Source: JASGIT01 sp047601665
Lineage (GTDB): Bacteria; Pseudomonadota; Gammaproteobacteria; Burkholderiales; Burkholderiaceae_C
Assembly: GCA_047601665.1 (NCBI GenBank)
Contig: JASGIT010000001.1
Location: 1,612,001 to 1,676,000 of the forward strand
Reading direction: 5' to 3'
Length of the DNA stretch: 64,000 nucleotides
Shown: piece by piece, positions 54,228 to 64,000 of the stretch
Layout of the letters: each line of letters opens with the position of its first letter
Numbering within the stretch: the stretch's first letter is position 1
The notes under the pieces: generated by a model
The model's input: only the letters and a program-made list of their open reading frames with translations
Databases searched by the model: none
Told to the model about the DNA's origin: nothing
Program-made: the position numbers and the translations under genes

Positions 54228-54420
54228 ACCTGCAAACGCCCCTCTCCAGCGGGTTTTTGCAAGTGTCTTCTGAACACCCCCGACAGCAGAAGATGCCTTG
54301 GTTCGGGCGATGTGCAATGCATCGCCGTCCGCCATGGTTGGTAGTGGCCAACCGCCAAGCCCGTCACCGCGACGGGTAGTCGTCGAAGACCCAGGATTCA
54401 TGTCTTTGCCCGGAGATCTC

Positions 54421-58533
<4,113 letters not shown>

Positions 58534-58539
58534 AAAAGT

Positions 58540-58626
58540 GAGCGGCTAGCGCTCGTCCCGTAAGGGTTTCAATGCGAAAACACATTGAAAACCAATAAAG
58601 ACGAGCGCTGGCAGCTATCAAATTTG
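58540..58626 (+). repeat. Dispersed palindromic repeat, copy f, compound hairpin
   Basis: Outer stem GCTAGCGCTCGTC (58545-58557) / GACGAGCGCTGGC (58600-58612), 13 bp with one wobble; inner stem TTTCAATG / CATTGAAA (58567-58574 / 58583-58590). It ends AGCTATCAAATTTG like the other copies. It lies between rpoB and rpoC. Confidence 0.8.
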
Positions 58627-58644
58627 ACGAAAAGGAAAGAGTCC

Positions 58645-62877
<4,233 letters not shown>

Positions 62878-62898
62878 GCCTTTCGGCCACCGCTGACA

Positions 62899-62944
62899 AA
62901 CGCTCCCGCTCTGCCCGCCCGGCAGGCCGGGGGCGTTTTCTTTT
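62899..62944 (+). terminator. Terminator of the rpoBC operon
   Basis: Stem AACGCTCCCG (62899-62908) / CGGGGGCGTT (62928-62937) with an inner CTGCC / GGCAG, followed by TTTTCTTTT. It ends 9 bp before the next start codon. Confidence 0.8.
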
Positions 62945-62953
62945 GGAGGAACC

Positions 62954-63484
62954 GTGCCAACTTCACCGATCTTCTGGGCCGCCTGCGCCCTGCTGCTGTT
63001 CTGGGCCGTGGGCGCGCACAACCGGCTGGTGCGCCTGCGCTCCGGCGTGGTGCAAGCCTTTGGCGGGCTGGACGCGCACGTGCAGCGCCTGCTCGCCATG
63101 CTGGCCGAATGCGACGCCGCCCATGCCGGCGACGAACACGTGGCCGACGCCCGCCGCGCCCTGCAGGCCGCAGCAGCGCAACTGGGCGCCTCGCTGGCCG
63201 TGGCGCGCGCCAAGCCCCTGAAGCCCGAGGCTACCGCCGCCCTGGCCACAGGGCGCGACGCGCTGGACGGCGCCTGGCAAGCCCTGATGCGTGCCCGCGA
63301 AGACGAGGCCGGCCCCGCGGCCGTCGCCCCGTGGAAGCAGCAGTGGGACGAGCACCAGGCCCACGCCCGCCTGGCCGTGCAGCAGTTCAACGCGGCGGCG
63401 GGGCAATACAACCAGGCCATCGCCCAGTTCCCGGCCGTGCTGCTGGCCTGGCTGTCCGGCTTCAAGCCGGCTCGCCTGCTATGA
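62954..63484 (+). CDS. LemA-family membrane protein
   Basis: 176 residues from a GTG with GGAGGAA upstream. One N-terminal helix (FWAACALLLFWAVGAHNRLV) is followed by LRSGVVQAFGGLDAHVQRLL and helical repeats, ending VQQFNAAAGQYNQAIAQFPA and GFKPA, the LemA N- and C-terminal signatures. Family role is unclear. Its stop overlaps the start of rsmB (ATGA), so the two are co-translated. Confidence 0.8.
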   Translation: MPTSPIFWAACALLLFWAVGAHNRLVRLRSGVVQAFGGLDAHVQRLLAMLAECDAAHAGDEHVADARRALQAAAAQLGASLAVARAKPLKPEATAALATGRDALDGAWQALMRAREDEAGPAAVAPWKQQWDEHQAHARLAVQQFNAAAGQYNQAIAQFPAVLLAWLSGFKPARLL

Positions 63485-64000
63485 ACGCACCCATTCCCCT
63501 TGCGCGCCAGTTGGCCGCCACCGCGCAGGCCCTGGCCGCCGTGCGCGCGGGCCAGTCCGGCACCACGGCCCTGGCCGCCGTGCCGCCCGCCCTGCGCCCC
63601 GGCGTGCAGGCGCTGCTGTTCCAGGCCCTGCGCAACCTGGGCCGCGCCGAGGCGCTGCGCCGCCAGCTGGCCCCGCGCAAGCCGCCGCCCGCCGTCGATG
63701 CGTTGCTGTGCACCGCGCTGGCCCTGGCCTGGAACCCGGCTCATGCCCCCTACGAGCCCTTCACCCTGGTCAACCAGGCCGTGGACGCCGCCAAGCGCGG
63801 CGCCGCCCGCCAGGCCAGCTTCGTCAACGCCTGCCTGCGCCGCTTCCTGCGCGAACGCGATGCGCTGGTCGCCGCCACCGACGCCGTGCCCGAAGCCCGC
63901 TGGAACCACCCCGCCTGGTGGATAGACCGCGTGCGCCAGGACCACCCCGAACACTGGCAGGCCATCCTGGACGCCAACAACACCCATCCGCCGCTGGTCT
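63481..64000 (+). CDS. rsmB: 16S rRNA (cytosine-967-C5)-methyltransferase, N-terminal part
   Basis: The first 173 residues; the rest is outside the window. It starts at the ATG overlapping the LemA-like stop. The NusB-like RNA-binding domain shows LLFQALRNLGRAEALRRQL, EPFTLVNQAVDAAKRGAARQ, ASFVNACLRRFLRERDAL and HPAWWIDRVRQDHPEHWQAI, as in RsmB/Sun. It methylates C967 of 16S rRNA. Confidence 0.93.
   Translation, partial: MNAPIPLARQLAATAQALAAVRAGQSGTTALAAVPPALRPGVQALLFQALRNLGRAEALRRQLAPRKPPPAVDALLCTALALAWNPAHAPYEPFTLVNQAVDAAKRGAARQASFVNACLRRFLRERDALVAATDAVPEARWNHPAWWIDRVRQDHPEHWQAILDANNTHPPLV

Noticed and set aside
54298..54420. N-terminal extension of rpoB
   Set aside because: Not conserved in beta subunits; MAYSYTERKRIRKSF is the known start.
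58585..58644. N-terminal extension of rpoC
   Set aside because: Encoded by the dispersed repeat; MKSLLDLFKQF is the usual start.

Overview
The window is about 64 kb of very GC-rich, tightly packed chromosomal backbone from a beta-proteobacterium, most likely Comamonadaceae (Acidovorax / Alicycliphilus / Diaphorobacter type). This rests on the protein sequences, the gene orders (gatCAB divergent from mreBCD-mrdA; tRNA-tuf-tRNA-secE-nusG-rplKAJL-rpoBC; atpIBEFHAGDC) and a dispersed palindromic repeat of a kind I associate with that family. There is no rRNA, CRISPR array, prophage or complete insertion sequence. Species-level placement is inference.

Layout. 1-4.6 kb: end of an AmpG permease, an AraC-type regulator, an AbrB/PIN toxin-antitoxin pair, an EamA exporter, a small secreted DUF4148 protein, an M48 metallopeptidase and a metallo-beta-lactamase-fold hydrolase. 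4.7-12.9 kb (minus strand): a type IV pilus minor-pilin operon pilE-fimT-pilV-pilW-pilX-pilY1, ending in a TonB-like gene. 13-15.1 kb: exonuclease III and pyrE, divergent with overlapping start codons, then a DUF4124 protein. 15.1-18.3 kb: gatC-gatA-gatB. 18.5-23.1 kb: rod-shape genes mreB-mreC-mreD-mrdA. 23.1-26.7 kb (minus strand): arginase and a TauE/SafE transporter behind a structured leader, and a GMC oxidoreductase. 26.8-30.6 kb: a small non-autonomous transposon-like element inserted at the start codon of an MCE lipid-transport operon (permease, ATPase, MCE protein, lipoprotein). 30.6-32.6 kb: lipA, lipB and a DUF493 protein. 32.7-39.9 kb: the complete F1Fo ATP synthase operon. 40-42.1 kb: a YheT-type hydrolase, an unknown protein and a membrane-anchored cytochrome c. 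42.1-48.8 kb: an RND multidrug efflux operon divergent from its TetR repressor across a clear palindromic operator. 48.8-62.9 kb: tRNA-Arg, tRNA-Tyr, tRNA-Gly, tRNA-Thr, tuf, tRNA-Trp, secE, nusG, rplK, rplA, rplJ, rplL, rpoB, rpoC. 62.9-64 kb: a LemA-like gene and the start of rsmB.

Most of the window is core machinery for translation, transcription, ATP synthesis and cell shape. The accessory features are the pilus operon, the efflux pump, the toxin-antitoxin pair, the transposon-like element and the repeats. The points most worth following are: (i) a 237-bp element with 17-bp perfect inverted ends and a 5-bp target duplication whose right copy supplies the start codon of the MCE operon; (ii) six copies of a dispersed palindromic repeat, one of which encodes part of a lipoprotein signal peptide, one of which carries a start codon, and one of which makes a large hairpin between rpoB and rpoC; (iii) an attenuator-like multi-hairpin leader just before the transporter-arginase genes; (iv) a TtgR/AcrR-like operator whose two arms each contain a TATAAT.
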